Shown piece by piece: positions 1-8,127 of a DNA stretch of 64,000 nucleotides. Position numbers and translations under genes: made by a program. The notes under the pieces were generated by a model. It worked only from the letters and a program-made list of their open reading frames with translations, was not told the DNA's origin and did not search any database. Position 1 is the stretch's first letter. Each line of letters starts with the position of its first letter. The DNA comes from Terribacillus halophilus (GTDB lineage Bacteria > Bacillota > Bacilli > Bacillales > Amphibacillaceae), in NCBI RefSeq assembly GCF_900101385.1, contig NZ_FMZB01000002.1, forward strand, positions 372,001 to 436,000. The letters run 5' to 3'.

Positions 1-201
1 TTCATATCGTATGTCTTCCTTCCAATCCTTCTTGGCAGCTTCGATATTTTTTTGATATTTCTCCAAGTCATAGTCCGAATCACTGCGTTCCACAGGTGAA
101 ATAGATTCGAAAAGTTCCCTGTTCCGCAAATTCAAATCCAAGAGCTCACTCGCATGTTTTATCTCTAATGGCTTGATTTGCAACCTTTCACTTTCATACA
201 T
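1..201 (-). CDS. GNAT acetyltransferase, RimJ/RimL-like (N-terminal part)
   Basis: Reads 67 codons leftward to the window edge, so the C-terminal part is missing. It starts MYESERLQIKPLEIKHASEL, the usual beginning of RimJ/RimL-type N-acetyltransferases (ERLxIxPL...HA..L), followed by a short acidic stretch and helix. The start at 201 is preceded by a strong AGGGGGAGG about 6 bases upstream. The family transfers acetyl groups from acetyl-CoA to protein N-termini or small amines; the substrate cannot be told. The neighbouring sugar epimerase is transcribed in the same direction upstream of it, separated by a terminator-like hairpin at 243-270. Confidence 0.75.
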   Translation of the reverse strand, partial: MYESERLQIKPLEIKHASELLDLNLRNRELFESISPVERSDSDYDLEKYQKNIEAAKKDWKEDIRYE

Positions 202-242
202 ACTTGTCCTCCCCCTTCCTTCTCATTATAGCAATAGGAAGA

Positions 243-270
243 AGGATCTGCGCAGCATGCTACAGATCCT
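243..270 (-). terminator. weak terminator-like hairpin behind the AGE epimerase gene
   Basis: Arms AGGATCTG (243-250) and CAGATCCT (263-270) enclose the stop codon of the epimerase gene. On the minus strand it is followed by a T-rich but not pure T tract, so termination is plausible rather than certain. Confidence 0.4.
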
Positions 271-1465
271 CTCCACGATAGGACGCAATCAAATAACTTG
301 CACTGATCGGGTGATAATCCGACTTCGGTGAAGGGCTTTTCACTTCATCCTCGACCCCATTATTTGCTGTCAGCCATTGATACCAAGCACCATGCACCGA
401 ATCGATGAAGGATTTCTGTACATATTGGAATAGCTCCTCATAATGCTCACGATACACATCATTTCCTGTCTGGCCATGGAGCAGTGCGGATGCTGCCAGC
501 GTCTCTGCCATGACCCAATAGGATTTCCCTTCATCGATGAGAAGTTTATCAGGATTCATCGCAAAGAAAATGCCGCCATTGCGCGGATCGTGATAATGAT
601 CCCAGCCAATTTGATACAGTTCTTCCGCACGTGCCAGCAGCCTGCTGTCTTGTTGATGGATATAGAGCCAAGTCAAGAGCTTACTCCATTCGAATTGGTG
701 ACCACCGATGAATCCATATGCCCGGAATTCATCTCTTGTCTGGCCATGGTTGAATTGCTCATCCTTGATCCAATTTTTATCGTAGTTCTCCCAAATGAGT
801 CCTTCACTTTGGGAAGCAAGCTTATTGGTTACTTGATCCGCGATGCTTACTGCCTGATCCAGATATTTCTGCTGGCCGGTTGTCTCGTAGGCAGTAATTG
901 CTGATTCACATATGTGCATATTGCAATTCTGTCCACGGTATTCCAGGAAACTGGACCAATTCCTTGTGGCTTCATCTTTATAAAGTTTGGCGGATGGCTC
1001 ATAGAATTTTTCTTCCAGTACCTGATATATGTCGGCAAGCAACTCTTCTGCGCCGTCTATTTTGGCTTCCACCGCTGCCACTGCAGCCCGGAAAATAAAT
1101 GCATGGCCATAGGTCAGCTTCTTATCATCGGTCACGCTGCCATCTTTCATTTCCGTATAATAACCGCCACATTCCTGATCTCGCATCATTCTTTGGAAAA
1201 AGGTGATACCATGTTCAGCCGCCTGCTTATACGCTGTTTTGCCCGTAAGTTCAAAGCCGACACTGAAATTATATAAATGACGTGACTGACCGACGATATG
1301 CTTGGCCGTTTCCTCTGTCAGTGTCCCATCCATATGATAACCTTCATGATAGCCTCCATAAGTATCATCAATTGCTTGCGGATAATAGAATGCAAGCGTT
1401 TCTTCGATGTGCTGATAGAGACCTTGCTTTGTATGAAAATCAAATGTATTTTTCACATCCGCCAC
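260..1465 (-). CDS. AGE-family sugar epimerase/isomerase
   Basis: 401 residues, the normal length for the N-acylglucosamine 2-epimerase superfamily, which folds as an (alpha/alpha)6 barrel and moves the C2 configuration or isomerises free sugars such as mannose, cellobiose or N-acyl-glucosamine. Visible signatures are the NMHICE stretch at about 182-187, the GGHQFEW motif at about 254-260 and a RNGGIFF stretch near 293, which include the His and Glu residues expected in the central cavity. There is no signal peptide, so it is cytoplasmic. It stands alone; the substrate is not fixed by context, and D-mannose isomerase or cellobiose 2-epimerase are both possible. Confidence 0.8.
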   Translation of the reverse strand: MADVKNTFDFHTKQGLYQHIEETLAFYYPQAIDDTYGGYHEGYHMDGTLTEETAKHIVGQSRHLYNFSVGFELTGKTAYKQAAEHGITFFQRMMRDQECGGYYTEMKDGSVTDDKKLTYGHAFIFRAAVAAVEAKIDGAEELLADIYQVLEEKFYEPSAKLYKDEATRNWSSFLEYRGQNCNMHICESAITAYETTGQQKYLDQAVSIADQVTNKLASQSEGLIWENYDKNWIKDEQFNHGQTRDEFRAYGFIGGHQFEWSKLLTWLYIHQQDSRLLARAEELYQIGWDHYHDPRNGGIFFAMNPDKLLIDEGKSYWVMAETLAASALLHGQTGNDVYREHYEELFQYVQKSFIDSVHGAWYQWLTANNGVEDEVKSPSPKSDYHPISASYLIASYRGEDL

Positions 1466-1529
1466 TCCCTTGTGTAGGTTACGTCACCTGTTTTCCCGTT
1501 TCTGCCAGCAACAAACAGATGAAAAGTGG

Positions 1530-1558
1530 TTGTTTTCGTCCTAATCCTGCTCTATAAT
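1530..1558 (+). promoter_or_regulatory. SigA promoter of the antiporter leader
   Basis: TTGTTT at 1530-1535 and a perfect TATAAT at 1553-1558 are 17 bases apart. Transcription should begin near 1565, giving an untranslated leader of about 150 bases before the antiporter gene. Confidence 0.75.
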
Positions 1559-1564
1559 GAGTAA

Positions 1565-1672
1565 CTATAATTAACTACATATGCAATTTCCGGAGGAGCC
1601 TGCCACCCCAGGCCCCTCTGTGTCCATTTTCAGGCATATCCACAGTGTTAACTGGCGGATATGCCTTTTTTG
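1565..1672 (+). ncRNA. Candidate riboswitch/attenuator in the antiporter leader
   Basis: The leader holds a two-part hairpin (GGAGG 1592-1596 with CCTCT 1615-1619, GCCTG 1598-1602 with CAGGC 1609-1613, loop CCACCC) and then a perfect intrinsic terminator: AGGCATATCC 1632-1641 pairs with GGATATGCCT 1657-1666, extended by CAGT/ACTG, followed by a T run. ATATGC at 1579-1584 can pair with GCATAT at 1634-1639, the 5' half of the terminator, so closing the upstream fold would prevent termination. That is the layout of an ON-type transcriptional riboswitch. Because the gene downstream is a cation/proton antiporter, a Na+ or Li+ sensing RNA (Na+-I or Li+ classes are known on such genes) is the leading guess; I could not match a consensus by memory. 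Confidence 0.6.
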
Positions 1673-1712
1673 TATCTTGGAATTGCATAAATAAAATTCG
1701 AAGGAGTCAGAT

Positions 1713-2879
1713 ATGGAATTCATTTTACACTTAGCTTTAATACTTGTGTTCACAAAGATTGCTGGACAGCTAGCTTTGAAAATCGGGCAGCCATCCGTCC
1801 TGGGGGAGCTTCTTGCTGGTGTCATCCTCGGACCCGCAGTACTCGGATGGATACAGCAGACTTCCTTCATTCATGAATTCTCCGAAATTGGTGTACTTGT
1901 CCTCATGTTCATCGCCGGCTTGGAGACAGATTTGGAACAGCTGAAAGCAAACTGGAAATCCGCTTTTACTGTTGCCGTTCTCGGTGTGCTCTTCCCATTC
2001 ATCGGCGGTTACAGCCTTGCACTCCTATTCGATATGAGTCAAGGGCATGCATTATTCATGGCTTTACTCTTCTGTGCAACCAGTGTCAGTATATCCGTGC
2101 AGGCATTGAAGGAAATGAACAAACTGAATTCAAGGGAAGGCACGACAATCCTGGGGGCAGCTGTCGTTGACGATATTCTTGTCGTCGTATTGCTTGCCGT
2201 ATTGATGAGTGTACTCGGTACAGGCGAATCAGTCAGTCTAGGGGCCTTGATCGGGAAAAAGGTACTCTTCTTCGGTGTCATCATCGTCGCTTGCATTTGG
2301 CTGATTCCAATGGTAATGAAACTATTCGCCCGCTTCCAAGTAAGTGAAACAATCGTCTCAGCCGGTATCATCCTGGCGCTTGTGTTCAGCTATTTTGCTG
2401 AGTATATGGGCGTTGCAGGTATCATCGGCGCATTTGCAGCCGGTATTGCCATTTCCCAGACGAAGCATAAAGAAGTTGTCGAGCATAAATTAGAGCCGAT
2501 CGCCTATGGCGTCTTCGTGCCTGTTTTCTTCGTCAGCATCGGTTTGAACATCAGTTTTGAAGGAGTTGGATCACAGCTTCTATTCATCGTGCTCATCAGT
2601 ATCATGGCGATTGTGACGAAGCTGTTCGGCGGAGCACTTGGTGCAAGAATGACCGGCTTCAACGGCAGATCTTCCTTGGCAATCGGAACCGGTATGGTTT
2701 CCCGCGGAGAGGTGGCCTTAATCATTGCAGGTACTGGACTGAGCTCTGGCTTACTTGATCCGGAATATTATACGAGCATCATCATCATGGTCATCGTGAC
2801 AACACTTGTTACACCTTCCATGCTGAAGTTCATCTTTTCCCGTACGGGCGACACGGCTGAGCAGCGGTCCGTATCTTAG
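1713..2879 (+). CDS. Cation/proton antiporter, CPA2 family (GerN/NapA-like)
   Basis: 388 residues, nearly all hydrophobic, about 12 membrane segments, the usual core length of CPA2 exchangers without a cytoplasmic RCK domain. The paired aspartates of the transport site are visible in GAAVVDDILVV (D153-D154), and the unwound helix stretch ATSVSIS lies near 122-128. The family exchanges Na+ or K+ for protons across the cell membrane and serves pH and salt homeostasis; GerN and NapA are the closest well-known relatives. The ATG at 1713 follows GAAGGAG at good distance. Expression is probably controlled by the leader RNA described at 1565-1672. Confidence 0.85.
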   Translation: MEFILHLALILVFTKIAGQLALKIGQPSVLGELLAGVILGPAVLGWIQQTSFIHEFSEIGVLVLMFIAGLETDLEQLKANWKSAFTVAVLGVLFPFIGGYSLALLFDMSQGHALFMALLFCATSVSISVQALKEMNKLNSREGTTILGAAVVDDILVVVLLAVLMSVLGTGESVSLGALIGKKVLFFGVIIVACIWLIPMVMKLFARFQVSETIVSAGIILALVFSYFAEYMGVAGIIGAFAAGIAISQTKHKEVVEHKLEPIAYGVFVPVFFVSIGLNISFEGVGSQLLFIVLISIMAIVTKLFGGALGARMTGFNGRSSLAIGTGMVSRGEVALIIAGTGLSSGLLDPEYYTSIIIMVIVTTLVTPSMLKFIFSRTGDTAEQRSVS

Positions 2880-2929
2880 AATAGTATCGTAATTAAATAC
2901 GGAATACCGTATACTGGTAGAAAAAGGAT

Positions 2930-3385
2930 GTGACAGACATGGGACATCCCATCTCTGTCACGCTACATGGTATGCTGTTTTTGATCGGTACCGTCATTGT
3001 GCTGCTGTCCATCTTCTGTCTGCCATCCATGGCAGACACCCTGGTACAGCAAAATCCAGCGTTTGCTTTTTTACGGACACCACTGCTATTTGGTACTTAC
3101 GTTACGCTGATTCCATTTTTGCTTGCCCTCTTGGGGGCTTGGAGAATCATCAGAACTGGATTTTCCATGAACGCCTGCAAATCTCTCACACACATAAAAT
3201 GGCATGCAATCCTAATTGCCGGCATCTACGTAGCGGGTATCATCTTCCTGCTGCTCCATCACGTTTTGCATCCTGGCAAGGCTGTCATCGGGATATCCAT
3301 CTTGCTGATTTGTCTTGGAATTGCAAAATTTGCAGTGTTTTTACATCGCCTTTTCCTTCAAGCTTTGAGCTGGAAAGCAGAATAG
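2930..3385 (+). CDS. DUF2975-like four-helix membrane protein
   Basis: About 150 residues with four predicted membrane helices and little else; the pattern and length fit the DUF2975 family, whose function is not known. In many Firmicutes such proteins sit next to a small Cro/CI-like regulator, which is absent here. Translation could begin at GTG 2930 or, better placed behind AAAAAGG, at ATG 2939. It follows the antiporter by 50 bases on the same strand and may be read through from it. A strong terminator follows. Confidence 0.55.
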   Translation: MTDMGHPISVTLHGMLFLIGTVIVLLSIFCLPSMADTLVQQNPAFAFLRTPLLFGTYVTLIPFLLALLGAWRIIRTGFSMNACKSLTHIKWHAILIAGIYVAGIIFLLLHHVLHPGKAVIGISILLICLGIAKFAVFLHRLFLQALSWKAE

Positions 3386-3392
3386 ACAAAGA

Positions 3393-3420
3393 GGCTGCCA
3401 AATTAACGGCAGCCTCTTTC
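3393..3420. terminator. Bidirectional terminator
   Basis: AGAGGCTGCC (3393-3402) pairs perfectly with GGCAGCCTCT (3411-3420), with a T run on the plus side and the codons at the end of the convergent CHY gene on the other side. Confidence 0.8.
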
Positions 3421-3735
3421 CATTTGTTCGAAATATAGATGATGATGCAGATTACAACCTGGGTTGAATGCTGCTTCACAGCTTGGACAATGATCTGTAT
3501 GCTTATACTGGTCAATGCTAAGTGTCGTTTTACACACACCGCAAAGTATGGCATGTTCATCGAATTGGTCTTTTGGCCAGACTTTAGCTTGGTGACCGGC
3601 CGTCTCTTCATGGCATTGGTGACAAGGATAGAACTTATTGCAGCAGGCAAATTTGATTGCTATGACATCCAACGGGGAGTGATAGTGCTCACATCTCGTT
3701 TCCCCATCAACTGTCTTTCCATGTACCTGACACAT
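3403..3735 (-). CDS. CHY zinc finger protein
   Basis: 110 residues rich in Cys and His: CEHYH near 15-19, CC near 31, CHQCH near 38-42, CGVC near 65-68, CPSC near 82-85 and a C-terminal CNLHHH. This is the CHY-type zinc binding fold found in small bacterial proteins and in eukaryotic Hot13 and RING partners. Its role in bacteria is not settled; metal binding is sure from the residues, catalytic function is not. The last codons run into the terminator stem. It lies one base downstream of the signal peptidase gene and is likely co-transcribed with it. Confidence 0.8.
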   Translation of the reverse strand: MCQVHGKTVDGETRCEHYHSPLDVIAIKFACCNKFYPCHQCHEETAGHQAKVWPKDQFDEHAILCGVCKTTLSIDQYKHTDHCPSCEAAFNPGCNLHHHLYFEQMERGCR

Positions 3736-3736
3736 A

Positions 3737-4264
3737 TTAATTACCTATGTGGAAATCAGAGAAAGGATAGAAGGTCATCTTCACTTCTCCGATTACTTCT
3801 TTCTCTGAAATGAAACCAAACATGCGGCTGTCTTTACTGTTGGTGCGGTTATCACCCATGACAAACACTTCACCTTCCGGCACCTTCTCCTCGCCAGTCA
3901 ATTCCTTGAGTTTGAAATCACCCGTTACCATATCCTCTGGCATATAGGATTGATCCTGGGCCTCACCATTCACATAGAGCACGTTATCCATCACTTCGAT
4001 TGTATCCCCAGGAAGGCCGATTACCCGCTTGATATAATGAGCATCCGCATCGGGAGCGTTGAACACAATGATATCATTCCGCTCTATCTTCGAAACTTTG
4101 CTGACAATGACGTGATCACTATCATGGTACGTCGGCAACATCGACTCTCCATGGACCGTTGACGGTGTAAACAGGAAGTACCGGCAGCCAAAAGCAATGA
4201 CAACAGCGATCCCGATTGCTTTCAACCAGGAAAATATCTCTTTTTTTGTATTATTATCTGACAT
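3737..4264 (-). CDS. sipS: Signal peptidase I (SipS-type)
   Basis: 175 residues, the size of Bacillus Sip enzymes. One N-terminal membrane anchor (about 12-31) is followed by the nucleophile in HGESMLPT (S41), the general base in YIKRVIGLPGD (K79) and the late box MGDNRTNSKDSR. It cleaves signal peptides from secreted preproteins on the outer face of the membrane, using the Ser-Lys dyad. Bacilli often hold several paralogues, so which one (SipS, SipT, SipV) is not certain. It starts at 4264 and is followed after one base by the CHY protein. Confidence 0.9.
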   Translation of the reverse strand: MSDNNTKKEIFSWLKAIGIAVVIAFGCRYFLFTPSTVHGESMLPTYHDSDHVIVSKVSKIERNDIIVFNAPDADAHYIKRVIGLPGDTIEVMDNVLYVNGEAQDQSYMPEDMVTGDFKLKELTGEEKVPEGEVFVMGDNRTNSKDSRMFGFISEKEVIGEVKMTFYPFSDFHIGN

Positions 4265-4321
4265 GATTCTTTCTCCTAACCTATCTTTTTGTGAAGTATA
4301 GGGTACATGCTTAGTTTAGCA

Positions 4322-4357
4322 GTGTCAGAGCTAGAAGCAAAGCAGGATCTCTGACAC
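4322..4357. other. Hairpin between deacylase and signal peptidase genes
   Basis: GTGTCAGAG (4322-4330) pairs with CTCTGACAC (4349-4357). No T run follows on either strand, so it may be a weak or factor-assisted terminator of the ybaK-like gene. Confidence 0.3.
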
Positions 4358-4360
4358 ACA

Positions 4361-4849
4361 TCATTCCGTATCGCCGGTCCAGCTCTTGCATACATCCACC
4401 CATTCTTTCCCTTTGCCATATTCGAAAAGCTCTTCACAAGTCAATTCTATAGCTGAATTACTGCTTCCACAGGCAGGGAACACAGTGGCAAAGCGTTTTA
4501 AGGATACATCCATATAGATAGGCAGATCGTTTTTCAACCCAAACGGACAAACTCCTCCAACAGCATGACCTGTTTGTTCCAATGTTTCATCAGCTGAAAG
4601 CATCCGTGCTTTTACACCGAAAAACTGCTTGAATTTTTTATTATCTATTTTTGCATCCCCAGCCGCAACAATCAAAACAGATTCTGCCTCTTCTTTTCCT
4701 CTGAATGCCAATGTCTTGGCAATTCGTGCAGGTTCTACTCCGAGAGCGGTTGCTGCAAGCTCGACAGTGGCACTGGACAGGTCGAGCTCTATGATATCAC
4801 TGCTTCGATTGTAATTCGCTAAATAGTTTTTTACGGTTTCGATACTCAT
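4361..4849 (-). CDS. YbaK/EbsC-family aminoacyl-tRNA deacylase (YwhH-like)
   Basis: About 162 residues, one YbaK/ProX domain. Family marks are the lysine in ARIAKTLAFRG, the VIAAGDAKID-type segment, and the GHAVGGVCPFGL motif in the middle. The family hydrolyses misacylated tRNAs, for example Cys- or Ala-tRNA(Pro), as free-standing proofreading factors. The ATG at 4849 is chosen because GTAGGTG lies 9 bases upstream; a GTG four codons earlier is too close to that site. It is a single gene. Confidence 0.85.
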   Translation of the reverse strand: MSIETVKNYLANYNRSSDIIELDLSSATVELAATALGVEPARIAKTLAFRGKEEAESVLIVAAGDAKIDNKKFKQFFGVKARMLSADETLEQTGHAVGGVCPFGLKNDLPIYMDVSLKRFATVFPACGSSNSAIELTCEELFEYGKGKEWVDVCKSWTGDTE

Positions 4850-4920
4850 TTCATAAGTCACCTACACTTTAAGCAATATTAATAGCACATCACAGTACAG
4901 TTTACATTGGATTTGACGGC

Positions 4921-5499
4921 TTATCTCCACCTTGATGTGATTCGAAACCAGCGGATTGTCAGCCATGAGCGTCGATCCTTCTGCAGGCGAAGACCGGCAT
5001 GTCTGCTAACAGCCTCGACTACCTCATTTATAGACATGTTATCTGTTATCAGTTTATTTTCAAATAAAGGATCTGATAAGCCTTGTATACAGCGCGATAT
5101 CTGCTGGGCAGCCCAGGAATTCTGTCCGTTGCCCCGCTTGGCAAGACGCTGGCGCAATGTTTCTTCTGAAGCATCCAACACAAGATGATAAACTTGATGG
5201 CCTTGTTCTCGCAATCGGCCGATAGTGTCTTCGTAGTAAATCGGATCAGTAATGGTCATCGGAACGATGATGATGTCATCTGCATTTGCAGCTAAATAAG
5301 CAAGGTGTTCATGTACAATGGACCGCCAGAGGGAATGTTCCTGAAAATCGGGTTTCTGCATCGAATCCGGGATGTTCTTCCTTATGTAAAAGCCCGCTTT
5401 TTCCGGATCGTATATGTACGCATTTGGGAGACGATTCTTAAGAGAAATTGCAGTTTGTGTCTTGCCCGAGCCGAATGCCCCATTAATCCATACGATCAT
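4921..5499 (-). CDS. tmrB: TmrB-like P-loop ATPase (tunicamycin resistance family)
   Basis: 192 residues, close to the 197 of Bacillus subtilis TmrB. It begins MIVWINGAFGSGKTQTA with the Walker A GAFGSGKT, continues with a DPEKAGF segment, IIVPMTITDP and NSWAAQQISRCIQGLSDP, all matched in TmrB from memory. TmrB binds ATP, associates with the membrane and lowers tunicamycin sensitivity. The last 15 residues are basic and Trp-rich and differ from the family. Its ATG overlaps the stop of the preceding glyoxalase-fold gene in an ATGA junction, so the two are translated together. Confidence 0.8.
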   Translation of the reverse strand: MIVWINGAFGSGKTQTAISLKNRLPNAYIYDPEKAGFYIRKNIPDSMQKPDFQEHSLWRSIVHEHLAYLAANADDIIIVPMTITDPIYYEDTIGRLREQGHQVYHLVLDASEETLRQRLAKRGNGQNSWAAQQISRCIQGLSDPLFENKLITDNMSINEVVEAVSRHAGLRLQKDRRSWLTIRWFRITSRWR

Positions 5500-5849
5500 T
5501 TACGCTGCTCACATACCATGACGATATTGCCATCAGGATCTTGGAAATTGAAGAACGCGACAACCTCATCTTCCTCCAAGTCCCTAACGATCCTGCCCCC
5601 TTGGGAGGTGACACGTTCATATGCCGAACGGATATCTGTTGTCTCGAGCATGAACGCCGGCCGGATACCTGGTGCATTGTTTCGGTTATCATCAATGACG
5701 AGCCCTCTTCCGTCGGCTGTTTCCATGAACTGCACTGGACCTGCTGCAGGCTCTGGCTCTGGCTTGCCTAAAAGATTTGCATACCAATTCGCTGCTTTGT
5801 TCGCATCTTTCACATGCACGAATACACTGCCAATTCGGAAATCTGACAC
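5496..5849 (-). CDS. Glyoxalase/VOC-fold protein
   Basis: 117 residues making one vicinal-oxygen-chelate module pair: beta strand RIGSVFVHV, helix NKAANWYANLLG, then the second half with ETTDIRSAYERV and a final FNFQDPDGNIVMV that is the typical C-terminal signature. Members include glyoxalases, dioxygenases and antibiotic-binding resistance proteins; the substrate is unknown. The GTG at 5849 is taken as start because AGGAGG stands 8 bases before it and the family fold begins right after; a longer upstream frame has no homologous look. It is coupled to tmrB. Confidence 0.8.
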   Translation of the reverse strand: MSDFRIGSVFVHVKDANKAANWYANLLGKPEPEPAAGPVQFMETADGRGLVIDDNRNNAPGIRPAFMLETTDIRSAYERVTSQGGRIVRDLEEDEVVAFFNFQDPDGNIVMVCEQRK

Positions 5850-5946
5850 ACTGCAACGCCTCCTCTTTTTGAATATTTTACCATAGCAAAGATACTGGCA
5901 ATATAGGTAATAGGTTAGAATGAGCGCATAAAAAAAGGACCGGCAT

Positions 5947-6516
5947 TTATGTATGCTGTCCTTTGAGGTGATGTGTCGTTTGTTCCTCTGCATAATTCAA
6001 GTTCGGTACGGCAACTGCCAGCACGCAGAACGCTAGTCCTAATAGTATATTAATCAGCAGCGGCAATTCTGTTTCCGTTCCCGCTGCAATGTGCAATGAT
6101 ATCGTATAGATTAAGCCGCTCGCAACAACATAGAAGTATTTCATCACACGATGCTTTATCTTAATCCATATGACAGACAGCGGAAGCAGACAGGCTGCAA
6201 TCGCTAAGGATATGCCTGCCAATATCACAGCGTCATCGAGGGAAAAGGTGATGGAGATCATCTGGAGCTCCCCCGCAATATGAAGCAAGCCGGGAAGCAA
6301 CGCGATCCATGCTCCACTCAAAACAATACATGTACCTAAGAGTTTTACGTAAGCAGAAGCTCTATGCAAGGGCTGTTTGAGAACGCGACGGGTGATCAAT
6401 TCAGATACCATAAGCAAAAATGGCATTGGCATCCATACGAATAACACTTCACTTGGAACGCCTTGTTTCCAATACAATAAGATGAGCTGGATGACGTTGA
6501 TCAGCATATCAAGCAT
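5947..6516 (-). CDS. Hypothetical membrane protein
   Basis: 189 residues with five to six hydrophobic segments and no domain that I recognise. It begins one base after the AraC-type regulator gene on the same strand, so it is probably co-transcribed and perhaps regulated by it. The acidic C-terminus faces the cytoplasm or exterior. A function cannot be given. Confidence 0.6.
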   Translation of the reverse strand: MLDMLINVIQLILLYWKQGVPSEVLFVWMPMPFLLMVSELITRRVLKQPLHRASAYVKLLGTCIVLSGAWIALLPGLLHIAGELQMISITFSLDDAVILAGISLAIAACLLPLSVIWIKIKHRVMKYFYVVASGLIYTISLHIAAGTETELPLLINILLGLAFCVLAVAVPNLNYAEEQTTHHLKGQHT

Positions 6517-6517
6517 A

Positions 6518-7405
6518 TCAGTCCAGTTCTTCCTCGAAAGCTAGGTTGATTGGTTCATCTTGCAGTTCATAAGTCATATCCAAATTCGTTGTCTCAACCG
6601 ATTCATCTACTTCATCAAATCGGAAGCCATCCGCCCAGACTTTGCCTTTACCGGATAAGATCACTCCGAAGGAAATGACCGCGCTATTCTCCGGGATATC
6701 GAGTACGATACGATATCGGGTCCAATTGGTCGAACCCTTAATCGGGCGATTGCTCATATTATCAAATTGGATTATATCTTCGGATGTATTATCCACTCTC
6801 ATCCACATGCTGGCAAAGCTTTGGACATCTTCGGTTTTGATGAAGCAAGTCAGCTGTATCCTTTTACCCAAATATTTGCTCGCTTTGAACTGCTGCATCA
6901 TAGTCGCAAACTCTTCTGCCCCCATGACCGTCTTTGACTTTAGGTAGCCCGATGCCTTCCCTTGATGTACCCGTTTATAGTCAATACCCATTTCATAATT
7001 ATAGGGATCGGAACCGCTTAACATCCATCCCCTTACTTGATTTGCTTCCATCTTTTCCTCCTTCTGATACAGTGCTCCCCGCATCATGCGTCGATATTTT
7101 CCTGGCGGAAGGTTGTAATGCTTTTTAAAAGCCCTGGTAAATGCCTCTTGAGACTCAAACTGATACATGAATGCGATATCAAGTATTCCAAGCTCCGTAT
7201 GCAGCAGTGCAGCCGATGCCCCAGCCAGTCTTCTCCGACGGATATAATCTGTGAACGACAACCCAACAGAAGACTGAAACAATCGATGGAAATGGTATTT
7301 GGAGAAGCCAGCTTGACTGGCGACTTGATCCGCTGTGAGAGACTCATGCAAATTATTTTCTATGAAAGAAATTGCGGTTTGTATGGCCGATTCATGAGCT
7401 AACAT
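6518..7405 (-). CDS. AraC-family transcriptional regulator
   Basis: 295 residues. Unlike most of the family, the DNA-binding domain comes first: two helix-turn-helix units in residues about 8-105, with GFSKYHFHRLFQ and the conserved FTRAFKKHYNLPPGKYR. After a linker, residues 125-295 form a beta-rich domain that resembles a carbohydrate-binding or jelly-roll module rather than a GyrI effector domain. It likely responds to a small molecule and acts on the membrane protein gene that follows it by one base. Confidence 0.8.
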   Translation of the reverse strand: MLAHESAIQTAISFIENNLHESLTADQVASQAGFSKYHFHRLFQSSVGLSFTDYIRRRRLAGASAALLHTELGILDIAFMYQFESQEAFTRAFKKHYNLPPGKYRRMMRGALYQKEEKMEANQVRGWMLSGSDPYNYEMGIDYKRVHQGKASGYLKSKTVMGAEEFATMMQQFKASKYLGKRIQLTCFIKTEDVQSFASMWMRVDNTSEDIIQFDNMSNRPIKGSTNWTRYRIVLDIPENSAVISFGVILSGKGKVWADGFRFDEVDESVETTNLDMTYELQDEPINLAFEEELD

Positions 7406-7512
7406 CCAATCTCCTCCTATGACTACAGCTTATCGTAAGCATATGATTCTTTTTTGATAATTTTTGCTTAATTGGAAAACGGGATTTGAAGGTAGGATCC
7501 CAGGAGGAAAAA
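7406..7512. other. Intergenic stretch, AraC gene promoter side
   Basis: About 110 bases between the regulator and the terminator of the LOG gene. It should hold the regulator promoter; no clear -35/-10 pair could be fixed on the minus strand. Confidence 0.3.
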
Positions 7513-7541
7513 ATTAAAAAGCAGACGTCGTCACGTCTGCT
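7513..7541 (-). terminator. Terminator of the LOG-family gene
   Basis: GCAGACGT (7521-7528) pairs with ACGTCTGC (7533-7540); on the minus strand it is followed by TTTTTAATTTTT. The gene's stop codon lies within the stem-loop. Confidence 0.8.
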
Positions 7542-8115
7542 CTGTCCTTCTGATGTATGTTTTAACTTCGGGTGCCTCATATTGACGGAATTTATCCAGG
7601 AGAATTGCCGGGTCGGCATCTACCAACGCCATTGCGCGATATTTCTCGTGCATGAAACGCTCATCCGCCATGTGATCGAATAAGTTCACCAGCAAATCAT
7701 AATAACCCTTTACATTCAGGATACCGAGTGGCTTCTGGTGCAATCCGAGCTGTGCCCATGTGAAGATTTCGAAAAACTCCTCGAGTGTTCCCGGACCGCC
7801 AGGAAGTGCCATAAAGCCGTCAGCAAGCTCTGCCATTTTCGCTTTTCGTTCATGCATGGAAGAAACGACGATCAACTCAGACACATGGGAATGCACGATT
7901 TCCCGCTTCTCCAGGAAATCAGGCATCACACCGATGACATGCCCCCCTGCTTGCATCGCTCCATTCGCCACAGCTCCCATCAATCCTACACTCGCGCCTC
8001 CATATACAAGTGTCAGACCTTGGTCTGCCAATGTTTTTCCTAATTCTTTAGCCGCAGCAATGTATGCAGGCGTTGCACCCTCGCTAGAGCCGCAGAATAC
8101 TGCAATCCGTTTCAT
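7531..8115 (-). CDS. yvdD: LOG family protein (YvdD-like nucleotide hydrolase)
   Basis: 194 residues. The Rossmann-like fold carries the two family signatures: SMHERK at 86-91 and PGGPGTLEE at 105-113, plus GGASVGLMG near 39-47. LOG proteins release the free base from N6-modified or plain nucleoside 5'-monophosphates (cytokinin activation in plants, purine nucleotide turnover in bacteria). It is a single cytoplasmic gene behind the AlkD-like gene with 12 bases between them, so both may be one transcript. Confidence 0.85.
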   Translation of the reverse strand: MKRIAVFCGSSEGATPAYIAAAKELGKTLADQGLTLVYGGASVGLMGAVANGAMQAGGHVIGVMPDFLEKREIVHSHVSELIVVSSMHERKAKMAELADGFMALPGGPGTLEEFFEIFTWAQLGLHQKPLGILNVKGYYDLLVNLFDHMADERFMHEKYRAMALVDADPAILLDKFRQYEAPEVKTYIRRTEQT

Positions 8116-8127
8116 CGTTCCACTCCT

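Noticed and set aside
847-1557. Open frames on both strands inside and beside the AGE epimerase gene
   Set aside because: They overlap a complete conserved gene, lack ribosome sites and have low-complexity or Cys/Phe-rich translations typical of antisense frames.
5850-5993. N-terminal extension of the glyoxalase-fold gene
   Set aside because: The extension is basic, Tyr/Cys-rich and lies before a good AGGAGG and GTG; the fold starts at 5849.
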